From Alphaproteobacteria bacterium (GTDB lineage Bacteria; Pseudomonadota; Alphaproteobacteria; Rhizobiales; Rhizobiaceae), in NCBI GenBank assembly GCA_017308345.1, contig JAFKFE010000186.1, positions 1 through 8,172 on the forward strand: a stretch of 8,172 nt of DNA, given 5' to 3'. The notes below the pieces were generated by a model that saw only the letters and a program-made list of their open reading frames with translations, was not told the DNA's origin and searched no databases. The translations under genes were made by a program, and so were the position numbers. This document shows positions 6,059 through 8,172 of the stretch, piece by piece. The first letter of the stretch is position 1. Every line of letters begins with the position of its first letter.

Positions 6059-6105
6059 AGCAATTCCAGGAAAAAATGTGCAGCGGTTTTCCGTCCGGAA
6101 TTGCT
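6059..6105 (+). repeat. Nested intergenic hairpin repeat, copy 2
   Basis: The outer arms AGCAATTCC (6059-6067) and GGAATTGCT (6097-6105) are a perfect 9-bp pair. The inner arms GGAAAA (6069-6074) and TTTTCC (6087-6092) are a perfect 6-bp pair. There is a 1-nt 5' bulge (6068), a 4-nt 3' bulge (6093-6096) and a 12-nt loop AATGTGCAGCGG. Geometry and loop resemble the element at 525-569, while both stems differ. It lies between lspA and acuI and ends 33 nt before the acuI ATG. From memory, sequences containing AGCGGTTTTCCGTCC are frequent in Mesorhizobium and Rhizobium intergenic DNA; not checked. Confidence 0.88.
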
Positions 6106-6138
6106 TAAAACGTAAAGCTCAGAACCGAGGAGAAAAAA

Positions 6139-7128
6139 ATGTCCGATACCTTCAAAGCCATCCTCGTTTCGCGCGATGCGGACAAGAAGCAGTCCGTCGA
6201 CGTCGTCGACCTTACCGAGGCCGACCTGATGGAAGGCGATGTCACCGTCGCTGTCGAGGCGACGACGGTGAACTACAAGGACGGGCTCGCAATCACCGGC
6301 AAGGCGCCGGTCGTGCGCCGCTGGCCGCTGGTTCCAGGCATCGATTTCGCCGGCACCGTGATCTCCTCCTCGCATGCCGACTGGCGCAAGGGAGACAAGG
6401 TCATCCTCAATGGTTGGGGCGTCGGCGAGACGCATTACGGCGCCTATGCCGGCCGCGCCCGCGTCAAGGGCGACTGGCTGGTGCCGCTGCCCGAGGGCAT
6501 GAGCGCGCATGACGCGATGGCGGTCGGCACGGCGGGCTATACGGCGATGCTGTCCGTCATGGCGCTCGAGCGTCACGGTATCGTGCCGGACCGCGGCCCG
6601 GTGGTGGTGACCGGGGCCGCCGGCGGCGTCGGCTCGGTCGCGATCTCGATTCTCTCCAGCCTCGGCTACCATGTCATCGCCTCGACCGGCCGCAACGCCG
6701 AAAGCCCCTATCTGATCGACCTCGGCGCGGCGGAGGTGATCTCGCGCGAGGAGCTCAGCCAGCCGGCGAAGCCGCTTGCCAAGGAGCGCTGGGCGGGCGG
6801 CGTCGATTCGGTCGGCAGCCATACCTTGGCCAATGTGCTGTCGATGACCTCCTATGGCGGCGCGATCGCGGCCTGCGGCCTGGCCGGCGGCATGGACCTG
6901 CCTTCGAGCGTAGCGCCCTTCATCCTGCGTGGCGTCTCGCTGCTCGGCATCGATTCCGTGATGGCGCCGAAGCCGCTCCGGCTCGAGGCATGGCGCCGCA
7001 TCGGCGCCGACCTCGACCTCAAGAAGCTGTCGACATTGTCACGCACGATCGGTTTCGACGGCATTGTCGCCGCTGCGCGCGACATCATCGAAGGCAAGGT
7101 CAGGGGCCGGATCGTCGTCGATATGTAG
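6139..7128 (+). CDS. acuI: NADPH-dependent acryloyl-CoA reductase (AcuI/YhdH family oxidoreductase)
   Basis: The product is 329 residues of the medium-chain dehydrogenase/reductase superfamily, close in length and pattern to E. coli YhdH. The N-terminal GroES-like domain contains VNYKDGLAITGKAP (about 49-62), PLVPGIDFAGTV, and GWGVGETHYGAYAGRARVKG. The Rossmann domain has VVVTGAAGGVGSVAISI from about 155, the NADPH loop. The C-terminal half contains YGGAIAACGLAGGMDLPSS and FILRGVSLLGIDSVM, both strongly YhdH-like. No structural or catalytic zinc ligands are seen, as expected. AcuI/YhdH reduces toxic acryloyl-CoA to propionyl-CoA in 3-hydroxypropionate and DMSP metabolism; its role here is probably detoxification. 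GAGGAG at 6127-6132 lies 6 nt before the ATG, a very strong ribosome binding site. The upstream spacer holds a nested hairpin repeat, and a large hairpin begins 4 nt after the stop. Confidence 0.92.
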   Translation: MSDTFKAILVSRDADKKQSVDVVDLTEADLMEGDVTVAVEATTVNYKDGLAITGKAPVVRRWPLVPGIDFAGTVISSSHADWRKGDKVILNGWGVGETHYGAYAGRARVKGDWLVPLPEGMSAHDAMAVGTAGYTAMLSVMALERHGIVPDRGPVVVTGAAGGVGSVAISILSSLGYHVIASTGRNAESPYLIDLGAAEVISREELSQPAKPLAKERWAGGVDSVGSHTLANVLSMTSYGGAIAACGLAGGMDLPSSVAPFILRGVSLLGIDSVMAPKPLRLEAWRRIGADLDLKKLSTLSRTIGFDGIVAAARDIIEGKVRGRIVVDM

Positions 7129-7132
7129 CAGG

Positions 7133-7195
7133 AGCGATCTCGCGGATCTCCGGTTTCGCCCGCGTGGGCGAGCGCCCGGAATCCGCGCGATTGCT
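7133..7195 (+). terminator. Long 63-nt hairpin after acuI
   Basis: The left arm 7133-7153 pairs with the right arm 7176-7195. Seven pairs (one G-T) form the outer helix, then one T/C mismatch, seven pairs of CGCGGAT with ATCCGCG, one bulged C (7148), and five pairs of TCCGG with CCGGA. The apical part holds a second perfect stem, CGCCC (7157-7161) and GGGCG (7166-7170), with a GCGT loop. It starts 4 nt after the acuI stop codon. It lacks a T-tract (CTAAAATTCG follows), so it may be a Rho-assisted terminator, a 3'-end stabiliser, or a palindromic repeat element. Confidence 0.7.
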
Positions 7196-7251
7196 AAAAT
7201 TCGAACGATCCGTCCCAGTCTTCCATAATTTCTGTCTGGCATGGTCCGCGC
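7196..7251 (+). promoter_or_regulatory. Leader of the histidine kinase gene
   Basis: This 56-nt stretch between the acuI hairpin and the kinase ATG is AT-richer than its surroundings and should contain, or follow, the kinase promoter. No clear Shine-Dalgarno sequence precedes the ATG at 7252. A five-codon frame, ATG GTC CGC GCA TGA (7241-7255), ends over the kinase start with an ATGA overlap. I see no confident -35/-10 boxes. Confidence 0.3.
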
Positions 7252-8172
7252 ATGATCGCGGACTCCGACGTCAGACAGGACAGCAAGGCCGCCGGCGCCG
7301 ACGGGTCCATCCCCGATGCGCCGAAGCGGCAAGTGCTCGTCGCGCCGCCGCTGGCTCCCGAATTGCCCGCCGCCAGTCACGACGGCCTGCCGTTCCTGAC
7401 GATCGTCGCCATCGCCGTCATGGCGGGGCTGGCGCATCTTACCGGGGCGCCGATCATCATCACCGCCGGCCTCGCCGCGGTTGCCCTTGCCGGCCTTGCC
7501 ATGCACCTGCGCAGCCGTCGCGACGAGCGGCGCACCGCGGCGCTGCTCGACGAGACCGCCGCGCGCAGCCGCGCCGAGATCGAGACCCTCGCCGACCGCA
7601 TGTGGGAGATGCAGGAGAGCGAGGAGCGCTTCCGCGGCCTGATCGACGCGCTCGGCGACCTTGTCGTCCATCGCGACCGGGACGGCCATATCGTCTATGC
7701 CAACAGCGTCTTTGCCTCGCTTGTCGAGGCCGACCCGCGCGATCTAGCCGGCAAGACCTTGTCCGAGCTTGGCATCGATGTCGGCATCGTTCCCGACGCC
7801 GCCTTCTCCGATCATGAATGCCTGAGCTCCACCGATGTCGCGATCCGCACGCCGAACGGGCCGCGCTGGTTCTCCTGGATCGAACTGTCGGTGCGCGACA
7901 AGGACACGGGCGCCGTCTCGCACCGGGCGATCGCCCGCGACATCACGGCCCGCAAGCGTGCCGAATCCTCCCTGATCACCGCGCGCGAACGGGCCGAATA
8001 TGCCAGCCAGGCCAAGTCGCGCTTCCTCGCCACCGTCAGCCATGAGATCCGCACGCCGATGAACGGCATCATGGGCATGGCGAAGCTGCTTGCCGATACC
8101 GACCTGTCGCCCGAACAGCGCACCTATGTCGGCGCTGTCTCCACCTCGGCCAGCGCGCTGCTCGCCCTCATC
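7252..8172 (+). CDS. Membrane PAS-domain sensor histidine kinase, N-terminal part
   Basis: There are 307 codons without a stop, and the gene runs off the window. The N-terminus (1-45) is polar and Pro-rich. Two adjacent hydrophobic helices follow (about 46-61 and 66-84) with almost no periplasmic loop, so the protein probably senses from the cytoplasm or membrane. A coiled-coil-like linker (about 90-123) leads to a PAS domain (about 124-243: [41 protein letters not shown], and [13 protein letters not shown] at the PAC end). The HisKA dimerisation domain follows, with the H-box [19 protein letters not shown]; His264 is the expected phosphorylation site. This H-box style is typical of hybrid kinases with C-terminal receiver domains, but that part is outside the window. 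The start at 7252 lacks a clear ribosome binding site. Partner and signal are unknown. Confidence 0.9.
   Translation, partial: MIADSDVRQDSKAAGADGSIPDAPKRQVLVAPPLAPELPAASHDGLPFLTIVAIAVMAGLAHLTGAPIIITAGLAAVALAGLAMHLRSRRDERRTAALLDETAARSRAEIETLADRMWEMQESEERFRGLIDALGDLVVHRDRDGHIVYANSVFASLVEADPRDLAGKTLSELGIDVGIVPDAAFSDHECLSSTDVAIRTPNGPRWFSWIELSVRDKDTGAVSHRAIARDITARKRAESSLITARERAEYASQAKSRFLATVSHEIRTPMNGIMGMAKLLADTDLSPEQRTYVGAVSTSASALLALI

Noticed and set aside
5442..6822. Long minus-strand frames opposite lspA and acuI
   Set aside because: They are composition-driven shadows with Asp/Glu/Arg/Gly-rich low-complexity translation and no motifs, opposite well-supported genes.
1..8172. CRISPR arrays, tRNA/rRNA genes, insertion sequences, integrase or attachment sites
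   Set aside because: Read on both strands, no regularly spaced repeats, no cloverleaf tRNA pattern and no transposase or integrase motifs were seen.

Overview
Most of this window (from about position 261 on) looks like the chromosome of a high-GC alphaproteobacterium of the order Rhizobiales, probably Mesorhizobium or a close relative. The reasons are the strong G/C bias at third codon positions, clear GGAG-type ribosome binding sites, the ihfB-lapA gene order, and two intergenic hairpin repeats of a kind I remember as common in Mesorhizobium and related genomes (from memory, not checked).

The first ~260-280 bases do not belong with the rest. They are visibly AT-richer and carry, on the minus strand, the 3' end of a DUF47/PhoU-like gene followed by the first 22 codons of a Pit-family phosphate transporter. 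This is a usual gene pair, but its style (weak ribosome binding site, AT-rich codons) suggests another phylum, perhaps Bacteroidota. The DUF47 gene fuses head-on with an ihfB gene that lacks its 5' end. The join lies in an ~18-bp stretch (261-278) that reads sensibly as both proteins, which suggests an assembly or library chimera at a contig edge, or less likely a microhomology-mediated junction.

Layout: (1) 1-~275, foreign pit/DUF47 fragment, minus strand. (2) ~261-1917, plus strand: truncated ihfB, a lapA-like two-TM membrane protein, and an ornithine cyclodeaminase/mu-crystallin family enzyme that by motif is more likely an imine reductase. (3) 1910-3505, minus strand: a likely three-gene operon of YafY-type HTH-WYL regulator, VOC-fold protein and EVE-domain protein. 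The last two genes overlap by 4 nt. (4) 3614-6029, plus strand: a tight operon of a class I rRNA methyltransferase with a TTG start, a SpoU/TrmH-family RNA methyltransferase, and lspA (signal peptidase II). (5) 6139-7128: an AcuI/YhdH-type NADPH-dependent acryloyl-CoA reductase. (6) 7252-window end: the N-terminal part of a membrane PAS-containing histidine kinase, cut after its H-box.

The strongest unexplained signals are structural. Two nested hairpins (525-569 and 6059-6105) have the same geometry and related loops but completely different, fully paired stems, and each ends 33-34 nt before an ATG in the same orientation. A third, unrelated ~63-nt hairpin (7133-7195) starts 4 nt after the acuI stop codon. 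No CRISPR array, tRNA, rRNA, insertion sequence or clear new defence system was seen. There is no gene-free stretch longer than 300 bases.
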